Notes under the pieces: model-generated
What the model was told of the DNA's origin: nothing
What the model saw: only the letters and a program-made list of their open reading frames with translations
Databases searched by the model: none
Shown here: positions 19,269-30,600 of the stretch, one piece after another
How the letters are laid out: every line of letters starts with the position of its first letter
Numbering within the stretch: the stretch's first letter is position 1
Source: Kryptolebias marmoratus
Taxonomy: Eukaryota; Chordata; Actinopteri; Cyprinodontiformes; Rivulidae
Assembly: GCF_001649575.2 (NCBI RefSeq)
Contig: NC_051438.1
Location: 5,762,457-5,826,456 of the forward strand
Length of the DNA: 64,000 nt
Direction: 5' to 3'
Made by a program: the position numbers and the translations under genes

Positions 19269-22175
19269 GCTGATGCAACACTCCATTAGTTGCTTCATTT
19301 GAATATGAAGCAACTAAATTCTCGCACTCGAGTGTTGTTCCTGAATATATACAGACCACCGAAATACTGTGCAACCTTTTTTGATGATTTTGCTGTCTAT
19401 CATCTGTGTTGACTTTGACTGTATAGTCATTGCTGGGGATTTTAATATTCATTTTGACAACCCTCATGACAGAGAGACCAAAGAACTGTGTTGTATCCTT
19501 GCCAATTTTAGATTAACTCACCATATCACAGAGCCTACACACAGCAGAGGACATACTTTGGATTTAGTCATTTCCAAAGGCCTGAACATTTCTAAGGTTA
19601 AGGTGACAGATGTTGCTCTTTCTGATCGTTCCTGTGTTTTCTTCACAAGTACTATTGCTATTAGCAAAAATGTCCAGGCAGAAGTCATTAAAAAATGGTA
19701 CATCAGTGAAAATACTAGCGAAATATTTGCCCAAGCTTTTCCATCTGCACCATCCCCATCTTGGCTTTCAGTCAATGAGCTTGTAGATAATTTCATGGGC
19801 AAAACTACACATATCATTGATGCCATTGCTCCCATCAAGGTAAAAACTAAAAAAAACTTTTAGTATGAAACTAAAAAATACAAGGCAATCATTCTTTTCT
19901 GACATCATTGTTAAAAATGGCAATAATGCACAAAACTTGTTTGCCACTGTTGATAGACTAACAAACCCCCCTGTATCAGCACCACCTGAATTTCTTTCTA
20001 ACCGTGCCTGTAATGAGTTTGCTTATTTCTTCGTAGAAAAAATTCAGAAAATTAGACAATCATTAAATTCCTTTATGTCAAGTACAGGATGTGTGTTATG
20101 TGTTCACCTACTCCTGACTCCAATACCATGACACAATTTTACCCCATAAACTATAAAATCCTGGATGGTATTATACACCATCTGAAATCCACCACCTGTT
20201 GCCTTGACACTCTGCCGACAAAGTTTTTCAAAAATGTCTCAAATTGTATGGCCATGGAACTTCTACAGATTGTAAATATGTCTCTGCTCTCAGGTGTTTT
20301 CCCACAGGCCCTAAAAACGGCCGTCATTAAGCCACTCTTAAAAAAGAACAACCTTGACACCTCACTATTCAAACCTTCGCTTTTTGAGTAAAATCATTGA
20401 AAAAGCTGTCTTCCTACAACTTCATCACTTCTTGACATTGAACAACTGTTTTGATGTCTTTCAGTCTGGTTTTCGACCACATCATAGCACTGAGACCACT
20501 CTTGTTAAAATCTGCAACGACATTCAGATGAATACAGATGACAGTAAGATTACAGTCCTAGTATTACTGGATCTCAGCGCTGCATTCGATACGGTTGACC
20601 ATATCATATTACTAGACAGGCTGGAGAAATGGGTGGGACTCTCTGGCACGGTGCTAAATTGGTTTGAGTCCTACTTAAAAGACAGGGACTTTTTTGTGTC
20701 TATAGGTGACCACAAATCTGAGCGAACAAAATTGACCTGCGGGGTTCCCCAAGGCTCCATTCTGGGACCCCTGCTGTTCAACATCTATATGCTCCCACTG
20801 GCTAAGATAATAACGAAAAATAAAAAATGTTATCATAATTATGCGGATGACACGCAAATTTATATAACCATATCGCCAGGAGAATATGGTCCAATTCAAG
20901 CGCTGACCAGATGCATTTACCAAATAAATGACTGGATGTGCCAAAATGTTCTTCAGTTAAACAAAGACAAAACTGAAATAATAGTTTTTGGAGCCAAGGA
21001 TGAAAGACTAAAAGTTAGCACTCTGCTTCAACCAGTGATGCTAAAAACTAGTAACCAAGTCAGAAATCTGGGAGTAGTTATGGACTCAGACCTGAATTTT
21101 AACAGCCACATAAAAGTAGTTCTGAAGTCAGCCTATTATCACTTAAAGAATATATCGAGGATCAAAGAACTAATGTCTCAGCAGGACTTCTTAGATCTCT
21201 GCACTGGCTACCCGTCAGTCAAAGAATTGATTTTAAAATACTATTATTGGTCTACAAAGCACTGAGCGGTTTAGGACCAAAATACATTTCTGATATGCTG
21301 GTCTGCTATGAAACTCCTAGGGTCCTCAGGTCAGTAGGGACTGGGCTGCTTTCTGTTCCCAGGGTCAGAACTAAACATGGAGAGGCAGCTTTCAGCTTTT
21401 ATGCTACTAAAATGTGGAACAAACTCCCTGTAAGCTGCAGGTCTGCTGAAGCTCTTAGCTGTTTTAAATCAAATCTGAAGACTTTTCTATTTGCTGCTGC
21501 TTTTCCTTAAAGCTGACCCACATTGCTCTTCTCTGTTATTTCATTTTTTTTACTTTTTTATTTACTGTTTTATTTAAGTTGTTTATCTTGTTTCTATTAA
21601 AATGTATCTGTTAGCTGGCTTTTGGTACTCTTAGTTAGCCTTACAGTACCTCTATTTTACTTATCTTAGTTTTTACCACGTAGACTTTTTATTAAACTAT
21701 TAAAATGTTTTTAACTCTTAGCTGGCCATCGGTACCCTTAGTTAGCCTTTGGTATCTATAGTTCAGCTTTTATCACGTCTCATTAACTGAGGTTTTTTTT
21801 AAATTCTAGTCTAGTTTATGTTCACTTTCATTATATCCTAGTTTGGTTTTCCTCAACTTATTTGTATTTTTAGTTTATTTTTAGTATGACTTGTTTTAGG
21901 TAAGTTTTACTCTGTATTTTTATGTAACTTTAAATTGGGTGTGTTTTCATGGCTTCTGTTTGGTTGAGATTTTTAAACTTTAGTTTAGTTTACGTTATAC
22001 TGTAGTTTGGTTCTCCTCAATTTATCTATGGTTTATCTTTAGTAGCTCTATATTTTCGATATCGTTGTGTGTGTTTTATGACTCTGTATTTTTATGTTTG
22101 TATGTTGTACAGCACTTTGTACTGCCCTGTTGCTGAAAAGTGCTATATAAATAAATTTGACTTGACTTGACTTGA
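19269..22175 (+). mobile_element. L2-like LINE, plus strand, inserted in a Tc1 copy
   Basis: 5'-truncated within the endonuclease domain at about 19285 and ending in an AAATAAA signal plus (TTGAC)n tail at 22150-22175. The 3' UTR (21510-22175) contains GTACAGCACTTTG and GTGCTATATAAATAAAT, shared with the fragments at 22.7 and 32.1 kb. Tc1 sequence flanks it on both sides. Confidence 0.9.
19310..21510 (+). pseudogene. L2-like LINE ORF2 (endonuclease-RT), broken
   Basis: Order of motifs: LFLNIYRPPKYC and VIAGDFNIHFD then GHTLDLVISKGLNIS (C-terminal half of an APE-type endonuclease, to about 19650); NRACNEFAYFF and KTAVIKPLLKKNNLDTS linker; FQSGFRPHHSTETTL, LLDLSAAFDTVDH (20568-20606), CGVPQGSILGPLLFN, and NYADDTQIY with both catalytic aspartates (20838-20864). 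A deletion near 21190 joins the RT thumb to RSLHWLPVSQRIDFK and the C-terminal KMWNKLPVSCRS. Frame changes occur near 19860, 20100, 20360-20390 and 21200, so no full-length protein can be made. Copies at 8.8-11.8 and 22.6-24.9 kb are relatives. Confidence 0.93.
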
Positions 22176-22612
22176 CTAGTTTAAAAAGAACCAGTTAAAG
22201 GTTCTGAATGACCCAATCAAAGCCCAGACCTCAGTCCAACTGAGACTCTTTGGTTTGATTTAAAGATTGTTGGACACAAGCAGCAGCCGTCCAACCTAAA
22301 GGAGCTGCAGCAGTTTGGTCCTGAAGAACAGACAACAAGTCCAGTTTAAATGGACCAAGATCATGGAGACAAATTTAAAGAAACTTAATGCTGGAACCGT
22401 TGCAAAAGATGGGGACATAAAGGACTGATTTATGCATGCATAATTTTAGAATTATTTAAAAGTATTTGTTTTTCCGTATTTAATTTTATTAACCAGATTT
22501 TTTTTGTTAAATTATTAAAATCAAATAAAAAATTTCAAATTAAATCCATTTTATGAGGAAACAAAGTAAAAAGAATCTCAGAGGGCAAATACTATTGCAA
22601 CAGACTATTAAT
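22176..22612 (+). pseudogene. Tc1-type transposase fragment, right of L2 insertion
   Basis: Resumes with FKKNQLKVLNDP, then in-order remnants of the SPDLxPxExLWxDLK catalytic-glutamate motif (QTSVQLRLFGLI in one frame), a NLKELQQF-like segment and KIMETNLKKLNA near the C-terminus. The sequence GAGGGCAAATACTATTGCAA (22579-22598) resembles a Tc1 right terminal repeat. Together with 19096-19268 it reconstitutes the layout, not the function, of one Tc1 copy. Confidence 0.7.
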
Positions 22613-22909
22613 CAACTGTTAGATTAAGTAAGTAAGTAAAAGTAAAAATTTATTTGTATATCACATTTCAGCAGCAAGGCATTTAAAGTGCTTTACATCA
22701 TAAAAACATCAGTAGAATCATTACAATAATCAATAAAAAATAAAATAAATAGTCAAAAACATCACAGTAGATCATTAGAACATTAGAATCATCACATAAA
22801 ATCATAAAAATCATCGCGCAGATACACTTAATAATCATAAGGAAATGGTCAATATGTAATAAGATATTTTGTTTAGAGCAGCTTTACACCTGAATTTGTT
22901 TGCAGACTA

Positions 22910-24800
22910 CTAATCAAAGGCAGCTCTAAACAGGTGAGTTTTCAGCCTTGATGTAAAGGAATTTAGTGTTTCGGCTGTTTTGCAGTTTTCCGGAAGTTTG
23001 TTCCAGATTAATGGTGTATAGAAACTGAAAGCTGCTTCTCCATGTTTGGTTCTGGTTCTGGGGATACAAAGTAGACCAGAACCAGAAGACCTGAGTGTTC
23101 TGGAGGGTTGATACGATGATAGTAAGTCTTTAATGTATTGTGGTGCTAGACCTTTCAGCGATTTATAAACTAATAGAAGTATTTTAAAGTCTATTCTCTG
23201 AGCTATAGGGAGCCAGTGTAGGGACTTTAAAACAGGGGTGATGTGCTCTATTTTTCTGGTCTTAGTGAGAACACGAGCAGCAGCATTTTGGATCAGCTGC
23301 AGCTGTCTGATTGANNNNNNNNNNNNNNNNNNNNNNNNNNNNNNNNNNNNNNNNNNNNNNNNNNNNNNNNNNNNNNNNNNNNNNNNNNNNNNNNNNNNNN
23401 NNNNNNNNNNNNNNNNNNNNNNNNNNNNNNNNNNNNNNNNNNNNNNNNNNNNNNNNNNNNNNNNNNNNNNNNNNNNNNNNNNNNNNNNNNNNNNNNNNNN
23501 NNNNNNNNNNNNNNNNNNNNNNNNNNNNNNNNNNNNNNNNNNNNNNNNNNNNNNNNNNNNNNNNNNNNNNNNNNNNNNNNNNNNNNNNNNNNNNNNNNNN
23601 NNNNNNNNNNNNNNNNNNNNNNNNNNNNNNNNNNNNNNNNNNNNNNNNNNNNNNNNNNNNNNNNNNNNNNNNNNNNNNNNNNNNNNNNNNNNNNNNNNNN
23701 NNNNNNNNNNNNNNNNNNNNNNNNNNNNNNNNNNNNNNNNNNNNNNNNNNNNNNNNNNNNNNNNNNNNNNNNNNNNNNNNNNNNNNNNNNNNNNNNNNNN
23801 NNNNNNNNNNNNNNNNNNNNNNNNNNNNNNNNNNNNNNNNNNNNNNNNNNNNNNNNNNNNNNNNNNNNNNNNNNNNNNNNNNNNNNNNNNNNNNNNNNNN
23901 NNNNNNNNNNNNNNNNNNNNNNNNNNNNNNNNNNNNNNNNNNNNNNNNNNNNNNNNNNNNNNNNNNNNNNNNNNNNNNNNNNNNNNNNNNNNNNNNNNNN
24001 NNNNNNNNNNNNNNNNNNNNNNNNNNNNNNNNNNNNNNNNNNNNNNNNNNNNNNNNNNNNNNNNNNNNNNNNNNNNNNNNNNNNNNNNNNNNNNNNNNNN
24101 NNNNNNNNNNNNNNNNNNNNNNNNNNNNNNNNNNNNNNNNNNNNNNNNNNNNNNNNNNNNNNNNNNNNNNNNNNNNNNNNNNNNNNNNNNNNNNNNNNNN
24201 NNNNNNNNATAATTCTGCAGTAGTGATTTATCCAGATTGTTCTTTTTTAACAGAGGTTTGATAACTGCTGTTTTTAGAGCCTGGTGGAAAACACCTGATG
24301 AGAGAGATGAGTTTACTATTTGAATCAAGTCAGATGCAATGACAGGAAGAACTTTCTTAAAGAAGGTTGTAGGAAGGATATCAAGACAGCAGGAGGATGA
24401 GCTTAATTGATTCATAATTTCTTCTAAGTTTTTATGGGTGAGTTGGTGAAATACAGCCATTTTCTCTGCATTTGATATGTTTGGCATTGTGGCATCGCGT
24501 GGCATCGGGATTGGGTTTGATGTGGCTGAACAGATTAACCTTCTAATTTTTGTAATTTTCTCTGTGAAAAAGTTGGCAAACTCATTGCAGGCCCTGGTAG
24601 AGTGGAGTTCAGGTGGTAAAATCACAGAAGGGTTTGTCAACCTGTCAACTATGACAAACAGAGCACGAGCGTTGTTGATGTTTTTGTTCATGATTTCCAA
24701 AAAAAAAAAAATTCCCTTGCACGTTTTAGTGAAGAGTGATAGCTTTGCAGCCTTTCTTTGTAGATTTCATAGTAAACGTGAAGTCACGTTTTACGCCATT
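22910..24800 (-). pseudogene. L2-like LINE ORF2, minus strand, with gap
   Basis: Downward from 24800: EIYKERLQSYHSSLKRARE, then across a homopolymer at 24699-24712 and a frame change, NNARALFVIVDRLTNPS, ACNEFANFFTEKI, SCCLDILPTTFFKKV and KTAVIKPLLKKNNLDKS. After the gap: IRQLQLIQNAAARVLTKTRK, KSLHWLPIAQRIDFKILLLV, and RTKHGEAAFSFYTPLIWNKL with a stop at 22910. Apart from the homopolymer change the readable parts are one open frame, better preserved than the neighbouring plus-strand copy. The catalytic YADD region lies in the gap, so activity cannot be judged. Confidence 0.9.
23315..24208. other. Assembly gap (894 N)
   Basis: Run of N within the minus-strand L2 ORF, covering most of the RT domain. 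Plus-strand frames across it are artefacts. Confidence 1.
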
Positions 24801-24880
24801 TACGTTCAGCCCTTCGACAGAGGGTTTTCTCATTTCTTACAAGTGAGGTGTAATTTAGCTCAGATTTAGCTCAGTCACCT

Positions 24881-27800
24881 TTCAAAGGTGTCACCTTTAC
24901 GACTGACATTCCCCTGACTCTTCAGGTACAAACTGTCACCTTATTGTCAAGCTTCTCTATAATCATAGTTTTAGGCACGATGTCAACCTGAGATTCTTCT
25001 ACACGTTATTTTTGTAGGAATGGAACATCTAAACAGATGATATATTTGACTATTTAGAGTTGTTTTAAAAAATAAATCTAACTTATATCTTTCCTGAATC
25101 TTGATTATTGAGTGTACAAAAAAAACAAACAGGGAAATATTCCTGGACTTAGAAAAAGACAACCAGCATCCAGTGTGTCTCACCTCCTTGGATCAATTCT
25201 TCTCTTTCATGCACTAAGTGCTGCCAGCCGAAGTCACAGAAGGAGTGAAATTATGTTCCACTGATATCAAAAAACAGCAAGCCTTTCAAAAGTCTGTTGA
25301 CTGCTTGACTGCACATTTTGAGTCAATTAGTTTTCAGCAGCAGTAGAAAGCAGAGATTGTCACAGCGGGTCATGATATTTCAGGTCATGGTGGCTACTCC
25401 TGCTGTGATTGGACCACACATGCAGCTGAGTCTCTCAGTCTACATCCTCTGTGGTGAAACTTTAAACCATCAACCACCACTCAAGTGTTTTAGCAGCAAC
25501 TCATCTAATAATTCATGTGTAAATTTGTTTCAGAGAAACTCGTAGACAGCATTTAAACTCATTTGTTTTATCTGTGACTAGACTAACTGCTAATTAAGAT
25601 GATTAGCAGTGAAGTTCTTTTCAACTTTTACAACAACTCAGATCTCAAAATGTTGTATAAAGGTTCATGCAAATTCCATTGTGACCTCAGGTCAAAAGGT
25701 CAAAAACCTGATATTATCTACTTAGTCTGAACCCTCCAAAGACAGGTATACTTAAGAGCCCCTTAAAAATTCCCTGAAAACACTGATCAGGTGACTGGTG
25801 ACAGAAGAAAGAGGCTGAGGCAAAGACTTCCCACAAGGTTACAATATTTATTCTAGTAGGTATAAAAAGGAACATTTACAAGTTGACCTTTGTAATTTGG
25901 AAAACCTTTATTTTAACTAATACTTTAAACTAATGTCAAAGTCAACCTTTTTTTTTACCTTTAAACTATCTCTGGGTTACAGATATGGGTCTGAATTCAG
26001 ACTTCAAACAGCAAAAAGAATAAATGAAGGTAAATAATCCAACCAATAATTCCTGTGAACTTCTTATAGTGTCAATGTACAAACTTTGATCATGTATTGG
26101 ACCTGCCGGTAGTTATTGTTACAGGTTTTGTCTTTAGGAATCACAGAGCAAATATATCTCAGACAAAAAGGACATTTCAACATGTTTACAACAATTTAAG
26201 TAACGGAACATTTTCTGTCCACCGCAAGAGTAACTTCAGAGAAATCTGAATTTAAAAAATACACTATTTTAATCTAACCAATAAAACAAGTCTGAAAATT
26301 TGCAGTAAATTTTAAAGCAAAATTTAATTCAGTTTTGAAATTCTACCTAGGCTTATTGTAACAATTAACCCCAGTTGAATTAATAGATTAAAGTAAATTT
26401 AGAAGTTAAATTACACTAAAATTGATTCTTACCTAATATGCTTCATTACTTTAATAAATTCCCCTAAAAAGTAGTTAATTTTAATTCTTTTATGCTGTGG
26501 CAGAAGTATTGTTAGAACATGTAATAATGAGACATCATAATTAGAGTCATATTCAGAGTCGAAATGCAGTGTGAACTACACTTCCCTATTTATGTGAAAC
26601 AACAAGCATTCCCATTGCTCCACATGTGGTAGCTGTGTGAGGACTTTACGCACAAATTAAAATGTCCTGAAACCTTCCAGCCCCCTGGTACAAAATGTCA
26701 GCTACAAACAGAAGTGCAACCTGTTTTCACTTTAAATTATTCCTTTTTTATTTTGTGTTTACCTCTTATTTACTTTGGAAATGAGCAGAAATAAAGCTAT
26801 CCACACTGAGGGACACTTCAAAATCTTCTTTTCGTTAATTTTTTCCATTTTAGTAACTTGCATGTCCCACAGCAGTCAATCTCCATATGTTTTTTGTATC
26901 CCATCATGATTAAGTTCCAGAGGAAAAATCCAAAAGTGTGAAAAAAAGTTGACTTTCTCAAAATATTTTGTTTTAAAACAACAAGTGAACAGCTTCCAGG
27001 AAACAGAAATTCAAATATAATGTCACATTGGATGGAGTTCAAAAATTAGCATCAGTTTATTATTGATCAGATTAAATCAGTCAGTTTGCATCATGGGACC
27101 CTCCCATAGATCACAGCATAATTAAAGAAACAAGACAGCAGATCTAATTTAAGATTACTGTGTATGAAGAATGTGTGCAATGGCTGCCACCCCCCTGCCC
27201 CCATCTGACCAGACTATCAGAATGCTTTATTCAACACAGGAAGCTGCAGTTTTCCTTGAAATAAAAATAAGATCTGGTCCAACCCTGATCTATGTGATGG
27301 TTTTTACTAATAAATGTTTTTATGATAGATTTTTAAAGTGTGTTAAATTGATGAGTATCAGTGTGGATCTTTACTGGGACACACAAACTCCTGCTGTGAT
27401 TGGATGATGGGATGGCAGCATTTTAAATGGGTGTGATTGTGTCAGGACATGACAACATTAAATAATAATAATACAGCTGATAATGTGACTTTCAGCTCAA
27501 TAATAATCATGAAATGATTCAATTTCCTTCTCATAAATGAGGCTGTTCAATAGATGAAGCAGTTCACAGATGAATCATTCCACATTAGCTATGCTGTATT
27601 GTTTATTGAACATCTGATCTACCAATCACTTTAGTTCTGCACAATATTTAAGGATTTTCTGCAACCCTGAGCTTTACAGACCCAACAGCAGCAGTATTTT
27701 TACTAAAACCAGTTGCCAACTCTTGAACAATAGTTTGTTCTACTCCCAGATTGTAGCTGGCAGCTGTGAAACCTTCTCTAACTGCTATAGGATTTATAGT

Positions 27801-28125
27801 TTTTTTTCTCAAATCCCCAGAGTGCAGAGTCACACAGCTAAACCCTAATTGACTTCCATTGTATCCGAGCAAAGAATTTTCTCCCACAAACCAGAAGGGA
27901 AGACCTTTGTTAATTTGTCTAATATCCCATATAAAACACTGTAGAAACATAAAAAAATCAACGTTTAACCATCAGAGCCTTCTGTCACTTGTGGTCCATA
28001 GTTTTCACAAAGTGATTGTTTAACTGAGGCTTACTTTCTGCTCTGCATTCCTGTCTTATTAGGAGTGCTGTCAGAGAGTAACAGACAGGTGTGTGCATAC
28101 CATGGTGACCCTTGTACGCTTCAGC
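24881..28125. other. AT-rich unique DNA, no gene seen
   Basis: About 3.2 kb without recognised transposons, SINEs or coding domains. Short ORFs (for example minus 27648-27950 and 26818-27042) lack domain features. A weak duplication, TCCTGCTGTGATTGGA, occurs at 25398-25413 and 27390-27405. It may be single-copy host intergenic DNA. Confidence 0.5.
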
Positions 28126-28127
28126 AG

Positions 28128-28232
28128 GTGAGATGGGAGAGACTGAGCTACTGTTGCCCAGGTTTTTCATCAGTCTTGAGCTTTATGGGAGAGTCGCAAA
28201 GAGAAAGACTCTGTTGAAGAAAAGATTAAATC
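28128..28232 (+). mobile_element. Tc1-type fragment (family A), left part
   Basis: AGATGGGAGAGACTGAGCTA, CTTGAGCTTTATGGGAGAGT and GACTCTGTTGAAGAAAAG correspond to the Tc1 transposase region between the DNA-binding and catalytic domains; the fragment at 55165-55395 is a close match. It is cut at 28232 by an LTR. Confidence 0.65.
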
Positions 28233-28641
28233 TGTCATAGATTCCAGTATTTTTGAGTTTTGATTCTTTGTTTCTGTAGTTCTTGTTATCTTGTTTTAGT
28301 TTTCTTTTGGCTTTCTGTTTTCCGTGTCACTATTCACCTCCCCAGTAATTTTCTGGTCACGCCTGCCACGCCCACCTCACCTGCCTCTCATCATGTCCCC
28401 AGCTGCAACCCATCATCTCTCCCTCTGTCTTTAAAAGCCAGTTTCTGTTCTTCACTCCTCACTGGGTCATTCCTTTTGTTCATGTTTGTCGTTGTCACTC
28501 TCCTTGCCTTGCCTTGCCTTTTTGGATTTTGTTATAGTTTGTTTTTTCTGCCACGCCAGCCTTTTGTTTTGTTTATATTTTACTTTAATAAATTAGTTTA
28601 TTTTTAAACAAGAGTCTGCGCTCTGGGTTTGCCTCTGTACA
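28233..28641 (+). mobile_element. Solo LTR, Ty3/gypsy type
   Basis: Begins TGTCATAG and ends CTCTGTACA, with CCACGCCC motifs, TTTAAAAGCC as a possible TATA region and AATAAA at 28587-28592. It resembles the LTR at 43.8 kb in base pattern. No matching target duplication was found, since the two flanks belong to different Tc1 families. Confidence 0.6.
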
Positions 28642-29475
28642 CTTGTTCAATTCATTGTTAACACAAATAGCTAATTAGCCAATCACATGGCAGCAACTCA
28701 GTGCCTCTAGGCATGTAGACGTAATGTAGACAACTTGCAGAACTTCAAACTGGGCATCAGAATGGGGAAAAAGGAGGTATTTGAGTAACTTTGAATGTGG
28801 CATGGTTGTTGGTGCCAGAGTCTGAATATTTCAGAAACTGCTGGTCTACTGGGATTTTTACACTCAACTATCTCTAAGGTTTAAAGAGAATGGTCCAAAA
28901 AGGAGAAAATGTCCCGTGAGCGGGATTTGTGTGAACAAAAATGCCTCGGTAATTTCCAAGGTCAGAGGAGAGTGGGCAGACTGGTTTGAGATGACGGCAA
29001 GGCAACAGTAGCTCAAATAACCACTCGTGACAAACCAAGGTCTGAAGAACCATCTCTGAACACACAAGACATCCAGCCTTGAAGCAGATGAGCTACAGCA
29101 GCAGAGGACCACACCTGGTGACACTGTCAGTTAAGAACAGGAAATTGAGGCTCCCGTTCACACAGGTTCACCAACACTGGACAATAAGAGATTGGAAAAA
29201 TATTGCCTGGTCTGGATTCACTGGACTCCAGTGGTCTCCAAAGCCACCAGATCTCAAGCACCTTTGTGATGTGATGGAACAGGAGATTTACATAATGGCT
29301 GTGCAGCTGACAAATCTGCACCAACTGTGTGATGCTAACATGTCAACATGGACCAAAATCTTTGAGGACTGTTTCCAACATCATGTTGAATCTATGAATT
29401 TCAACAGTTCTGAAGGCAGGGATGGTCCAACTTGGTACTAGCAAGGTGGACCTAATAAAGTGGCCATTAAGTGTA
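28642..29475 (+). mobile_element. Tc1-type transposon (family B), internally deleted
   Basis: The plus strand shows the N-terminal region (AATGGGGAAAAAGGAGG; TTTGAATGTGGCATGGTTGT, encoding F-CGMVVGAR), then the HTH-containing stretch to about 29210. It then jumps straight to the C-terminal SPKPPDLKHLCDVMEQEI segment (from SPDLNPIEHLWDVxExEI) and ends in CCTAATAAAGTGGCCATTAAGTGTA, the right terminal repeat. The central part with both catalytic aspartates is deleted. The left terminal repeat is lost at the LTR junction. Confidence 0.8.
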
Positions 29476-29479
29476 TTTT

Positions 29480-29554
29480 GACTATGACTGATTTATAAAA
29501 GCAATAAAAGAGTAAAACATCAAAGGGGTGAATACTTTTTTTAAAGGGACTGTA
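29480..29554 (+). mobile_element. Tc1-type right terminus (probably family A)
   Basis: CAAAGGGGTGAATACTTTTT...GGGACTGTA is a typical Tc1 right inverted repeat. It probably belongs with the fragment at 28128-28232, the intervening LTR and family B copy being later insertions. Confidence 0.55.
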
Positions 29555-29589
29555 TTTAAAAGGTCAACTAAAACTTTGGAGAAACATGT

Positions 29590-30600
29590 TGAATTGCAGA
29601 AATGAAGACCAAAGCTGAGTGTGATGGATCCAACAATGACTGCATGAACTCACATACACTGACTGAAATGACTTCAAGTGATCATTCAGTTCTGAGTCTC
29701 CTGCTCCAGTCTCAGTCAAACAGCTTTCTGCGATCACTTCACTTCATTTTAAAAAGCTGGCGTTTGTTCAACAAAGCAGATTCACATTTAGAAAAATTCC
29801 CTCTGTAACGCTGCACTAGCTTCATTTCACTTCATATTATGAAAAACCCTCTCCATCCACTTCAAACCCTCTGCTTCAATCAGTGCAGAATAATCCAAAG
29901 GGCCTGCTGTACTTTAAACCCTGTAATACAGGCTGAAATGAAATCCATTTTGTGCTCCGATGATCTTTCTAGGCAATGTTCAACATGGTCAGAGAGCCAT
30001 CTGTCTGCCACTGTTACTGTGGCCCTAACAGTGCCACACATACACGTGCACGCACACACACACATGCACGCACACACACACATATGACCTGGCTAAAAAA
30101 ATGAACTGCTAAAAAAATCCAGAGAGAGGAATGAGATGCCGTTTTTCCATTTGTAGCAGCATGATAGCACAGAGGAAAGAGACAAAACATTATTTGAAGA
30201 TAGAAGATACACACACTCTGATAAGGGACAGAGGAAGAGTGTGTGTGTGAGTATTTCATCTTCTATGGTAACTTAAATGGTAGATGGAGGCCACACAGCC
30301 ACACAGATAGGCCTCCCAGTGCTGCGGCCCCCCAGATGCCTTATGGGATTGTAATAATTCATGGAGTTAGCCAACTGCTTGCTGGACCAGACAAATGGAA
30401 TTATACTGCCTAGATGAGATGTGTGTGCATGTGTGTGTGTGGCCGGTCAGTACCAAAGAAAAACGGCTGCTCCACTCCATAACCCTGAGTCCACACATCA
30501 GCGAAGGGCTTCACCATGAATACGCCGCACAGCACAGGGTCCGACACCGTGACACTGTTAAACCATGTTAGACTTCAGGGTCCCTGACCAGGCAGGTCAC
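29590..30600. other. Candidate conserved noncoding region with CA repeats
   Basis: Unique, balanced sequence containing CA runs at 30050-30082, 30230-30250 and 30420-30440. Segments such as 30330-30400 (TTATGGGATTGTAATAATTC) look like regulatory DNA. No coding frame is convincing. Inference only. Confidence 0.25.

Larger units (their letters stand above)
22630..24880 (-). mobile_element. L2-like LINE, minus strand
   Basis: 3' UTR at 22640-22905 (AAATTTATTTGTATATCACA start, GTGCTTTACATC), coding remainder to about 24800. Its 3' end faces the 3' end of the plus-strand L2 only about 460 bp away. A gap (23315-24208) removes most of the RT. The 5' boundary is uncertain. Confidence 0.85.

Noticed and set aside
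23238..24261. Plus-strand ORFs across the second N gap
   Set aside because: Artefacts of the gap; the real coding strand is minus (L2).
27648..27950. 100-codon minus-strand ORF
   Set aside because: No domain, no homologous pattern, and ordinary length for chance in AT-rich DNA.
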